Positions 24,991 through 33,532 of a stretch of 64,000 nucleotides of DNA are shown piece after piece; the stretch's first letter is position 1; each line of letters begins with the position of its first letter. The stretch is from a bacterium (GTDB lineage Bacteria; RBG-13-66-14), in NCBI GenBank assembly GCA_035528375.1, contig DATKYS010000132.1:1-64000 (forward strand). The letters are read 5' to 3'. The notes beneath the pieces were generated by a model. It saw only the letters and a program-made list of their open reading frames with translations. It ran no database searches and was not told the DNA's origin. The position numbers were made by a program, and so were the translations under genes.

Positions 24991-26010
24991 ATGGTCCGGA
25001 AAGCCGTCACGGCCCTGCTGCTTCTCGCGGTCGGGGCGCTCCTCGCCGAGGCCACCTACCCCATGCCCGAGGGTTCTTTGAGTTACTGGGAGTTCTTCGG
25101 CGACACCCCCTTCACCCCCGGTCGGGGTTTCGTGGGGAAGCTGGAGCTGGGCGATCTGGTCTCCGACATGTACAATCGCGTCGGCGGCGGGATGGAGGAA
25201 ATGGACTACCCCTTCTGGTACTTCTTCGAGGACGGACCCTACGCTTTCACCGTCATCGGCCAGTACGACATGGATTCCATGACCTTCCCCATCGTCGGGC
25301 TGGCCCTGGGCGGTATGGCGGATTTACCGCCACCCGCCATCATCACCCCCGAGGGGATAGGGGTCGGGGCGACGTGGCCCGAAGTGGTCGCCCTTTACGG
25401 TCGTCCCCCCCTGGGTGTGCGCGCGGCCGGGGCGTCGTACCCAGAGTTGGGGCTGGTCGTGTACCTCGACAACTACTTCAACGTCTCCACGCTCTTCGTC
25501 CAGGTGCCCGGTCCTCCCGAGGAGCCTTCCGGGATGCGCTACGAGAACGACGGTGTGGAGCTGCCCCAGGTCGTGACGCCGGCCAAGGGCATCCTGGCCG
25601 TGCCCCTGCCCGCGGGGTGGTCGCTGAGCGACTCGGCCGACGTGACCGCCTTCTACGCCGATCCTTCGGACGGTTGGAACGTCCAGGTGTCCACCTGCGT
25701 GGACTGCAGCGACGACGTCACCCAGTGGGCGGACATGCAGGAGGGGTTGCTGTACGGTTCGAATCTCCTCCCCGTCGGCGAGTGGTACCTTCATCCCGAA
25801 GCGCTCGCGGCCTACGGCGCGGACGAGAGTTATTGCGCCGAGTATTCGAGCGATTTCATGGGGCACGGCTGGAGTCTCTTCCTGCGCCGGAACACCGAGA
25901 CGGTGAACGTCACCGTCAACTGCCTGGATCCCGTGATGTACGGGGATGATCCCGAGGGGGCGGACCGTCTGGCCAGCGCGATTCTGGCCGGGCTGGAATT
26001 CGTGGAATAG
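24991..26010 (+). CDS. Secreted protein of unknown function
   Basis: 339 residues with a signal peptide (KAVTALLLLAVGALLAEA). Mature protein is acidic, aromatic-rich and has two Cys pairs (CVDC near 230, plus C near 280 and 308). No recognised family; ITPEGIGVGATWPEVVALYG and VPLPAGWSLSDS suggest beta-rich folds. ATG at 24991 has AAAGGAG nine bases upstream. A -10-like TATGAT lies at 24938. Divergent from the RsbU-type phosphatase. Confidence 0.65.
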   Translation: MVRKAVTALLLLAVGALLAEATYPMPEGSLSYWEFFGDTPFTPGRGFVGKLELGDLVSDMYNRVGGGMEEMDYPFWYFFEDGPYAFTVIGQYDMDSMTFPIVGLALGGMADLPPPAIITPEGIGVGATWPEVVALYGRPPLGVRAAGASYPELGLVVYLDNYFNVSTLFVQVPGPPEEPSGMRYENDGVELPQVVTPAKGILAVPLPAGWSLSDSADVTAFYADPSDGWNVQVSTCVDCSDDVTQWADMQEGLLYGSNLLPVGEWYLHPEALAAYGADESYCAEYSSDFMGHGWSLFLRRNTETVNVTVNCLDPVMYGDDPEGADRLASAILAGLEFVE

Positions 26011-26019
26011 GCCGAACCC

Positions 26020-26049
26020 TTGACATGTCCGACCCGTTCTTGCTACGCT
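26020..26049 (+). promoter_or_regulatory. Promoter for tRNA-Phe
   Basis: TTGACA, 18 bases, TACGCT (or 17 bases and CTACGC), ending 24 bases before the mature tRNA. Confidence 0.7.
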
Positions 26050-26073
26050 CGCCCTGCTGTAAAAAGGCCGCGG

Positions 26074-26149
<76 letters not shown>

Positions 26150-26317
26150 TCGGTCCGGTGGGCCGGTGTCGGTGATAAAAGGTGGGGCGAACGGGTAAAT
26201 GATATCGCCTTAGCCCTTCGGGGAGTCCGCCCCGGTCGGACGCGGGCGGTTGTGTGGCGCGGCGGAGCCGTAAGTCAAAAAGCCGGGTGCTGGTTGACTT
26301 TACCCCGGGAGGTCGAA

Positions 26318-27490
26318 TTGGGCGCGAAGCGCTATCTCAACGTTCTGGTCACCTTCGTCCTCTTCATCATCTGCCTCGGCGTCGTCTACCTACTGTCCCT
26401 GGATCGAACCGAGGGGCATCGCGGCGCCGGTGACCAGTTATACGGGAAATACGAGTACGAGGCCGCGCTGGAGGAGTACAGGCAGGCCTGCCTCGTGGAG
26501 TACAGTGACATTTTCGAGAGCATCGCCGACCCCGGTTCGCTGCCGCTCGACGACATACTCGATATTCTGACGGACCACGGCGTCGGCAACGAACGCGTCC
26601 TGAACAGCATCAACGACTGCTGGTTCCAGATGGGGTCCATCGAATTCGACAACTTCGACAAGAAAGGCCTCGATGTGGCCCTCCTCCCGGCCGAGACATA
26701 CCTGACCAAGGTGGAGCGCGGCGAGCATATGGAGGAAACCCAGGAGATGCTGGCCAAGGTGCAGACGGCCTTGAAGGAGGAGGTGGATATAGAAACCGGC
26801 ACCCGCGTGGTTTGCGCATACACGGTGTACATGGGCTGGCCCGAACCCCCCGAGGACCTGGTATACGAGGGCCCCGTTCCGCCTAAGGGCTATCTCTACA
26901 TCATGAACGACACCATCCACACCGAGAAGCTCACCAAGCGGGCCTATCTCAAGTACTCCGATGAGCTGAAGACCGTCATCATTGACGACTACGCCTCCCA
27001 GTATTACGCCAAGGATTTCATGGGCATCCCGAGCCACATCGCCGACGACAGCCCCGTAGACCTCTCGGTTAAAAGCGACACCCGGGAGACATCCATCGAG
27101 CTTTCCGGCGGCGACAGGCTCAACGCCGAGCCGTACAGGTACATGGTCTTCGTTCTCATCGAGATCACGAACCGGAGCAACGATCCGGAGTACATGGGCG
27201 GCCCCGAGCCCTACGAGTTCGAGCTGGCGAACTGCCGCCTGTACAAGTCCTTGGAGACCAACTTCGACGAGCCGATGGCGTCCGACCAGAAGGATTCCCG
27301 CGATCCGCGCAAAACCTATCTGCCCGACACCGCGACCATCCTGCCCGGCGAGACGCTCTCCGGCTGGATCATGTTCTACACCTGGGATTCGGCCGAGTAC
27401 TACTTCAAGATTATCCGCAAGAAGGTCAACCCCGATACCGGGATGGAGTTCTCCGAGCCGCTGGTCGGCAAGACCCTGCCGGCGTTCTAG
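26318..27490 (+). CDS. Membrane-anchored protein with DUF4352-like C-terminus
   Basis: 390 residues. One N-terminal transmembrane helix (LNVLVTFVLFIICLGVVYLLS, residues about 7-27), a TPR-like segment just after it (AGDQLYGKYEYEAALEEYRQACL), a middle region, and a C-terminal immunoglobulin-like domain: YRYMVFVLIEITNRSND, YEFELANCRLY, and ILPGETLSGWIMFY, which follow the DUF4352 pattern. Probably faces the periplasm. TTG at 26318 has GGGAGG five bases upstream; upstream frame would overlap tRNA-Phe. Function unknown. Confidence 0.65.
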   Translation: MGAKRYLNVLVTFVLFIICLGVVYLLSLDRTEGHRGAGDQLYGKYEYEAALEEYRQACLVEYSDIFESIADPGSLPLDDILDILTDHGVGNERVLNSINDCWFQMGSIEFDNFDKKGLDVALLPAETYLTKVERGEHMEETQEMLAKVQTALKEEVDIETGTRVVCAYTVYMGWPEPPEDLVYEGPVPPKGYLYIMNDTIHTEKLTKRAYLKYSDELKTVIIDDYASQYYAKDFMGIPSHIADDSPVDLSVKSDTRETSIELSGGDRLNAEPYRYMVFVLIEITNRSNDPEYMGGPEPYEFELANCRLYKSLETNFDEPMASDQKDSRDPRKTYLPDTATILPGETLSGWIMFYTWDSAEYYFKIIRKKVNPDTGMEFSEPLVGKTLPAF

Positions 27491-27510
27491 TAGCCCTCGG
27501 TGTTTCAAAC

Positions 27511-27539
27511 GGCGGGGGATTGGTCCCCCGCCTTTTTTT
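27511..27539 (+). terminator. Intrinsic terminator
   Basis: GGCGGGGGA / TCCCCCGCC stem plus seven T, 20 bases after the DUF4352-like gene. Confidence 0.9.
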
Positions 27540-27584
27540 CAGGTTCGTACATCTTGCTCTGGCGAAGTCGGTGTTTTAAAAACG

Positions 27585-27610
27585 GGCGGGGTTCGGTCCC
27601 CGCCTTTTTT
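27585..27610 (+). terminator. Second intrinsic terminator
   Basis: GGCGGGG / CCCCGCC hairpin with TTTTTT, 70 bases after the first and similar in sequence; protects the convergent SprA-like gene from read-through. Confidence 0.8.
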
Positions 27611-27699
27611 CGACCCCCAACCCCGGCCCGCGCCTCGCGGATTGCGATGACGTGGGGGCGCGTGTCCGCACCCGTACCCCTTTTCGTCACCGTCCCGCG

Positions 27700-30600
27700 T
27701 CAGAACTTCAGCTCCAGAGCCAATTTCACGTCGAAGCTCGAGTAGTCGTAACCCACCGAGGTCTTGTTGGTAAAGTCCTCGTAGGTCAGCGTCAGATTGG
27801 CGTGGATGTTGGTGGTGAGGTAGTACCCGCCGGTGAGCGAGGCGGTGTGGCGATTGGTGTCGTCGGGCGGCGTCTGGCTGCCTCCGGAGACGCTGTTCTC
27901 GACGATGGTCAGGCTGTAGCTCGCGGTGAGTTGCAGCTCGTTGCGCAGCGGCACGTTCTCGCCGAGGAAGGGGATGCGGAAGGAGCCCGGCAGCTCCATC
28001 ACGTAGGTGAGGCTCGCCCCGGGGTTGTACGTGTTGGTGACCCGGTGGGTGTCGCCGATGCCGTACGCCGACCCGCTCTCGTCGGTTATGGTCGAGGCCT
28101 CGGTGTAGGAGAGCATGGTGGAGAGGTCGTCAGACCAGGCGGCGCGCCAGGAGATGCTCGGTGTGTACGTCCGCGACAGGCTGACCCCGATCCACTTCGT
28201 CGTCTGTTTCTGGTAGGAGAGCTTGACCGTGGACTGCTGCAACAGGGACGCGAAGATGGGAAAATACTTGTGCCCGGTGATGGTGAGCTCGGCGGCGGGC
28301 CAGACCTCGGTCCAGGTCCGGCTGCTGCTGCCGTAGGCCTCGGAGAGGTCCGTGGAGAAAGAGTACTTGATTTCCCCGAGAAGGACGTCGTAGCTCGCCA
28401 GCTCGGGGTCGTCGAATCCGCGGAAGAACTCCAGCGGGCGGAAGCGGTTCGAGACGAGATAGGAGTAGCCCCGCCCCGAATAGGTGGGCTCGCCGGCCTC
28501 GTGCCAGATGTGGTCCCAGCCCCAGACGTACTCGGGGGGCGGCTTTTGGGTGACCTCGTCGTAAGTCGAGCTCCTCCGGAGGGTGTAGTTCAGGTTGGTC
28601 GTCCAGGAGCCGAACCACTTCTCGATGAGGGTTCCCAGTGAGAGGGGCAGGCTGGCCGAGAAGTTGTTGCTGACGCTCACGTCGTAGGTCTCGGAAGCGT
28701 AATCCGAGGGGGGGTTGAAGAGCTCCGAGTAGGTGGTGCCGAAATCCAGCGACGGCTGAGCCAGGCGGAATCGGCTGAAGGAGAGCATCAGCCCGGAGTT
28801 CTGCGTGTGACTCACCGGTTCGGAGTGCAGCAGGTCGCGGGTATCCGAGATGGAGAAGCTGGGGGAGAAGGACAGCCCGCGGATGAACTGCCAGGTTACC
28901 GAGGTGGTGACCTCTTCCTTTCCGGTAATGGTGTCCACCCGCCCCGTTTCCTCGTCGTAATCGGTGGAGTCCTTCTTGTAGAGGTACCGGGCGTTTATCT
29001 TTGTCGGGACGAAGAAGAGCTCGGAGATTAACGAGTAATCGAAGCTGGCGCTCGCCGACTCATCGTGGTCGTTGCGGCGGGCCGTCTCGTTCAACCCTCG
29101 GTAGTCGGTGTAGGAGAAGCCGAGCGTGGGCCAGCCCGTCTTCGAGAAGGCCAGGTTGGCCTTGGCGGTGTCCGAGACCGTCTTGCCCAGGTCTTCGACG
29201 GAACCCTCGTAATCGGCGATGTTTTCCACGTAGACGGTGGAGTGGGTCATGGAGCCGGTCAGCGGTATGTTGACGCGCCAATCGTCGGGCATGAAAGCGC
29301 CCAGCGCCAGGGTGGCCGCCCCGTCCAGGTCCTCGGCCGTGACCCCGGTGCGCCGGAGCCCGATGGACTGGAAGTCCCCGTCCACCTTCTGGTAGCTGCC
29401 CTCCACGGTGAGCACGTCGCCGAACTTCAGCGAGAGCCTCCCCCGCTGAGCCAGCCCCTCGCGCACGACCGGGTTTTCCAGGTCTATATTGTTTACCCAG
29501 ACCCGACCCAGTCCCCCTCCCGGCTGGAAGGCGCCGCTCATGGGGCTGGTGGTCCCGACGCCGCAGGTGACCTCGTACGTGCGTACCAACTGCGGAGACC
29601 CGGCCACGGTGAGGTTGTTCCTCGTGTATGTCTCCGGACGCACCTCGGGGTCGAGGGCCTCGTACTCCTGCCTGAGGGCGATGAGCTCGGTGAAGTCCAC
29701 TTCCAGCTTGTTCCAGCCCGGCGCCGCCAGGGGCATCGCCGCCTCGTAGTAGTTGTTCTCGTCGGTGCCGAAGCGGATGAAGAAGAGGTCTTCGCCTGAT
29801 CTGTCCAGGTTTCGGTTGTTGATGGATACGGTCAGACGGTCGTGGGTGGTGAAGTCGCGGCTCTCCAGGAACTCCTGCACCGTGTAGCCTCGGATGACGT
29901 CCTCGGTGTCCAGCACACCGTTGCCGGCCCCGGTGGCCTCCGGGTCGTAGCCGGACCACCCGACGTCCTCGCCGGGGTCGAGGATGCCGTTGTGGTTCGT
30001 ATCCTCGGTGTTCAGGATGCCGTCCCCCTCGCCGTTGTCCGGCTCGCCGGTGTCGCGGAACCGGGGATTCGGTTGGAAGGAGCCCCGCCCGAAACGTCCG
30101 TCGTAGCCCCAGTCGTTCCAGCGGACGAGGTTGTAGGCAAGGTCGAGGGCCTGCTCGCGGATTAAAAACCCCTGCGTGTCCTCGCGCTGCTCCAGCGGCT
30201 CGTAGTCCTGGTTGTCCTCGGAGTTCACCGTGCCCACGGCGAAGTGATTCCTCGGGTTTTCGGGCTCGGTGACCGGCGCCTCCCACCGGACGCCGGTGAG
30301 CCGGAGGTTGTACACGAGGACGGCCGTGTCCTCGCCTCCGACGAAATCCCCGGTGTTCTCGGACTCGATCCAGATGCGCATGGCCTTGATCAGTTTGGAC
30401 AGAGGCGGCATGTAGTCCCCCGGCCGCGTCTCGTCGGTTTCCAGGGGGATGCGGATGGCCAGCCAGCCGTTGCCCAGGTCGCGCCCCAGGTACTCCTCGG
30501 GGATGTCCGCCAGGGGGAGGGCGTAGCCGAAGTGCTGCTCCGTGGTGTCCAGGGTGAGGTTGAAGTCCAGGTCCTCTGTGTTGAGGAGGGAGTTGTTCCG

Positions 30601-33381
30601 ACCGATGACGACCTCGTCGTAGATGCCGCCGTCGCCCGTGTTGTTGAAGGTCCAGCCGCGCTCGTCCTCCGAGTAGTTCAACCGCCCGTCCAGTTCGCCG
30701 GGATCGGAGAGGTCGTCGGAGATACCCTCGTGCAGCCCCTCGTCCTCGGTGTCGTAGCCCTCGTAGCCGAAACCCGTGTAATCGCCGTCCGAGTCCTCGT
30801 TGATGAACCCGATGTCGAAGTGCAGCACGCCGCCGTTGATCTCGCCGCGGCGGTAGAGGTAGAACTCCAGGTACTTGAGGTTTTTCTCCTCGAGGTCCAG
30901 GCCGTTGGGGGAGATTATCCGGCAAACGGAGTCCCACTGCCCCGCCTCCTGGGGCAACGGCCGCGATTCGTCGGCGCCGAAAACCATGACGCGCACGACG
31001 TCCTCGTTCCACTCGTCGTTTATCTGGCTGCGGATCCACTCCTCATCCCCCACCTTCATGAGCCTCCGGTAGGCCTGGTCGTAGGCGCCGTCCTGGGTTA
31101 CCGGCGGTGAGCTCGGGCCCCACTCGTCGCCGTCGGCGGGGAAGGAGATGGACTGGTGCGCGCTCTCCATGTCGTCCACGTGAGCCCGACCCGCCCGGTT
31201 CGGGTCGTAGAAGCTGTAGGCCCATTCGCCCTCGAGGGTGATGTTCGATTCCTCCTTCGATTCGACGAAGGGCAGGAGGTTGATGAAGTCGGTCATGAAT
31301 TGGTTCCGCACGTTCAGGCTGGCGTCGGCGTCCATCACCTGATGGGAGCTGGGGATGGCCCGCAGCTCGGGAATCTCCAGCTTGTCCACCGGTAAGTCGG
31401 TCCACTCGCCGATGTAGGTCCCCCCCAGCGACAGCACGTCGCCGAGGTTGAACTCCAGCCGGCCGCCGGCCAGCGTCTTGCCGGCCTCGCCGAAGAGCGG
31501 CTTGTACTCATATTTTATATTCAGGTCGGCGTCCGAGGAGTCGGCGCCGGGGACCAGGAATTCGATGTACCCGGAGTCGTAATCTATGATGTAGTCCACG
31601 TCGCGGACCAGGCGCCGGCCGTTCAGCGTCACCTCCTCGGAGCCGGGGATGATGTTGGGCTTGAGGAAGCGGACGGCCGAGGCGCTGTGGTACTCCACGT
31701 GGATGTCGTAACGGTGGTTGCGCCGGGAGTAGCTCTCGTCGTAGGCGTCCTCGTCGGTGCCCTCCTCACCCTCCTTCTGGAAGGGGTAGCGTTTGGGGAA
31801 GATCAAGAGGCCGTTGGCAAAGTCTATGTAGTTGATGTTGACCCGGTCGTCGGAGCCGTCGGCGGCGCGGGTGAGCCCGAAGACGCGTAACAGCGGTTCC
31901 GAGGTGTTGCCGTCCCCGTCGAAGTCGTCGGCGTCGTTGGCCCGGTCCTGGAGGTCGAAAATCTCCAGGATGAAGTCGGAGTCGTTCTGCAGCCCGGAAG
32001 CCCCCAGGTAGTAGATGTTGTGGTACATGTACCCGGTCAAAAGCGGGTTGATGATCCCGCTCTTGACGAGCTTGGGGTTCGCCGTCGCACCTCCACCGTA
32101 GCCCACCGAGTAGATGACGCCGGTGGGGCTGGAGGGGCTGGCCACCTTGTACTTGATCGCCACGTAATCGGTGGTGCTGATGCTGGTGGAGAAGGTGACC
32201 CTGCCGGTCGCCTTGTTGACGTAGAAATCCTGCACGTTCTCCAACCGGCGCCAGAAGTTGGAACTGATGGGATCATCGCCTGTCGGGATGGGCGGGTCGG
32301 TGGGGTTGCCCCCCTCGCCGTCCGAGTAAATTTGGGCGTCGAGCGAGTAGTAGGTGTAGGTGGGGTCGCGCTGCTGGCCGTAGGAATAAACGTAGATCTC
32401 GATGAGGGCGCTGCCGTCAATGGGGGATTCGGCTATCTGCAACTGCGGTCCGAAGTGGGCCGGGTTGGTGTCCACCCGGTAGTAGATCCGCTCCGAGTAG
32501 CTCGTGTCCCGGATGTCCTCCCGCTGAAGCTGGCCGGTGCCGGTGAACTCCTCCTCCTCGGTGATGCCTTTCTCCCGGGAGCCGATCAGGGTGAAGGTGA
32601 ACCACTCGCCCAGCCCGCCGATGACCTTGGCCCCGAAGAGGCTCTTCGCCGAGTAGCTGACGAACCGCGTCCCGGGGATGGAGAGGTTGACATCGCCCAG
32701 CTCGGCCCGGCGTATGAGCTCGTCCTCCCGGCCGGTGTAGATGAGGGACAGCTTGTTCCGCGAGTCGTTCTCCCGGGTGTCGTCGTAGTCCACGTTGACG
32801 GTAACCCGCTCGGCGATGGTCCCCTCGACCCGGATCTGGGTCTCCTGGTCCATGTTGAAATCACCCTGGGTACCCACCAGGAGTGGGTCGGGGGGATTTA
32901 CGTAGGTTTTGGACGTGTAGCCGAGGACGAAGAGCTTGCGGCCGGTGATTTTCAGGGTGGTGGCGAGCCAGTCTATGGAGATGTCGCCGATGAGCCCCTC
33001 GTCGGCCTCGCGGGCGTAGGTCCGCTCGCGGAACCGGAGATTCGCCACCCGCTCGGACCACTCGTCGAGGTTGAAGGGGTAGGGGTAGGGATCACCGAAG
33101 GCGTCGTAGGTGCGGTTGTAGCTCCAGAGCCGTTCCCCGAGCTCCTCGGCGGTGGGAGGTGCGTAGGCGAAGGGCTCGAGGACGAGCTCCTCGTAGAAGC
33201 CGGGGGTTCTCGGGTTCTCGAGCTCGGGGGTGAAGAACGCCTCGTAGGGGTGGCGTTTGGGCGGGTTGATCCGGTAGTAGAACCTCTCGATCCGGTAGCC
33301 GTCGTCGGGTCTCGCCCGGAGTGTGCCGACGACGAGGAGGACGGCGAGGAAGGCCAGGATTACCGGGACGACAGGGCGCAA
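27700..33381 (-). CDS. SprA-like giant outer-membrane protein (type IX secretion translocon family)
   Basis: 1,893 residues, the largest gene here. Signal peptide (VVPVILAFLAVLLVVGTLRA). The N-terminal 600 residues follow the SprA_N pattern: LWSYNRTYDAFGDPYPYP, the SIDWLATTLKITGRKLFVLG region, GTQGDFNMDQETQIRVEGTI, VDYDDTRENDSRNKLSLIYTG-like repeats, and TGRVTFSTSISTTDYVAIKY. The middle is Asp/Glu-rich with calcium-site-like DTNHNGILDPGED (near residue 1,137). The C-terminal half is a train of amphipathic strands ending in Phe (LALELKF). In Flavobacterium SprA/Sov is the outer-membrane pore of type IX secretion; here it is somewhat shorter than the ~2,400-residue form. TTG at 33381 has GGGAG seven bases upstream. 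Confidence 0.8.
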   Translation of the reverse strand: MRPVVPVILAFLAVLLVVGTLRARPDDGYRIERFYYRINPPKRHPYEAFFTPELENPRTPGFYEELVLEPFAYAPPTAEELGERLWSYNRTYDAFGDPYPYPFNLDEWSERVANLRFRERTYAREADEGLIGDISIDWLATTLKITGRKLFVLGYTSKTYVNPPDPLLVGTQGDFNMDQETQIRVEGTIAERVTVNVDYDDTRENDSRNKLSLIYTGREDELIRRAELGDVNLSIPGTRFVSYSAKSLFGAKVIGGLGEWFTFTLIGSREKGITEEEEFTGTGQLQREDIRDTSYSERIYYRVDTNPAHFGPQLQIAESPIDGSALIEIYVYSYGQQRDPTYTYYSLDAQIYSDGEGGNPTDPPIPTGDDPISSNFWRRLENVQDFYVNKATGRVTFSTSISTTDYVAIKYKVASPSSPTGVIYSVGYGGGATANPKLVKSGIINPLLTGYMYHNIYYLGASGLQNDSDFILEIFDLQDRANDADDFDGDGNTSEPLLRVFGLTRAADGSDDRVNINYIDFANGLLIFPKRYPFQKEGEEGTDEDAYDESYSRRNHRYDIHVEYHSASAVRFLKPNIIPGSEEVTLNGRRLVRDVDYIIDYDSGYIEFLVPGADSSDADLNIKYEYKPLFGEAGKTLAGGRLEFNLGDVLSLGGTYIGEWTDLPVDKLEIPELRAIPSSHQVMDADASLNVRNQFMTDFINLLPFVESKEESNITLEGEWAYSFYDPNRAGRAHVDDMESAHQSISFPADGDEWGPSSPPVTQDGAYDQAYRRLMKVGDEEWIRSQINDEWNEDVVRVMVFGADESRPLPQEAGQWDSVCRIISPNGLDLEEKNLKYLEFYLYRRGEINGGVLHFDIGFINEDSDGDYTGFGYEGYDTEDEGLHEGISDDLSDPGELDGRLNYSEDERGWTFNNTGDGGIYDEVVIGRNNSLLNTEDLDFNLTLDTTEQHFGYALPLADIPEEYLGRDLGNGWLAIRIPLETDETRPGDYMPPLSKLIKAMRIWIESENTGDFVGGEDTAVLVYNLRLTGVRWEAPVTEPENPRNHFAVGTVNSEDNQDYEPLEQREDTQGFLIREQALDLAYNLVRWNDWGYDGRFGRGSFQPNPRFRDTGEPDNGEGDGILNTEDTNHNGILDPGEDVGWSGYDPEATGAGNGVLDTEDVIRGYTVQEFLESRDFTTHDRLTVSINNRNLDRSGEDLFFIRFGTDENNYYEAAMPLAAPGWNKLEVDFTELIALRQEYEALDPEVRPETYTRNNLTVAGSPQLVRTYEVTCGVGTTSPMSGAFQPGGGLGRVWVNNIDLENPVVREGLAQRGRLSLKFGDVLTVEGSYQKVDGDFQSIGLRRTGVTAEDLDGAATLALGAFMPDDWRVNIPLTGSMTHSTVYVENIADYEGSVEDLGKTVSDTAKANLAFSKTGWPTLGFSYTDYRGLNETARRNDHDESASASFDYSLISELFFVPTKINARYLYKKDSTDYDEETGRVDTITGKEEVTTSVTWQFIRGLSFSPSFSISDTRDLLHSEPVSHTQNSGLMLSFSRFRLAQPSLDFGTTYSELFNPPSDYASETYDVSVSNNFSASLPLSLGTLIEKWFGSWTTNLNYTLRRSSTYDEVTQKPPPEYVWGWDHIWHEAGEPTYSGRGYSYLVSNRFRPLEFFRGFDDPELASYDVLLGEIKYSFSTDLSEAYGSSSRTWTEVWPAAELTITGHKYFPIFASLLQQSTVKLSYQKQTTKWIGVSLSRTYTPSISWRAAWSDDLSTMLSYTEASTITDESGSAYGIGDTHRVTNTYNPGASLTYVMELPGSFRIPFLGENVPLRNELQLTASYSLTIVENSVSGGSQTPPDDTNRHTASLTGGYYLTTNIHANLTLTYEDFTNKTSVGYDYSSFDVKLALELKF

Positions 33382-33532
33382 CGGATAACTCCCGGGCGGG
33401 GCTTCGGGGATTGAAAACGGCGGAATACGTTAATCTCAAACAGGATACGACGTTCTTTGATTCCCGGTTCCCCTCTCGGGACGGTATAAAGAGACCCTCC
33501 GCGGCGCGGGTCGCACACTCCGGAGGGGTCGC

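Noticed and set aside
27700-33381. Splitting the SprA-like gene into several genes
   Set aside because: A single uninterrupted frame with consistent composition, one signal peptide at the start and an outer-membrane Phe end.
32020-33414. Long plus-strand frame opposite the SprA-like gene, and similar ones at 4781-5860, 33926-35773 and 62033-63517
   Set aside because: All mirror the codon structure of conserved genes on the other strand; no family resemblance and no start signals.
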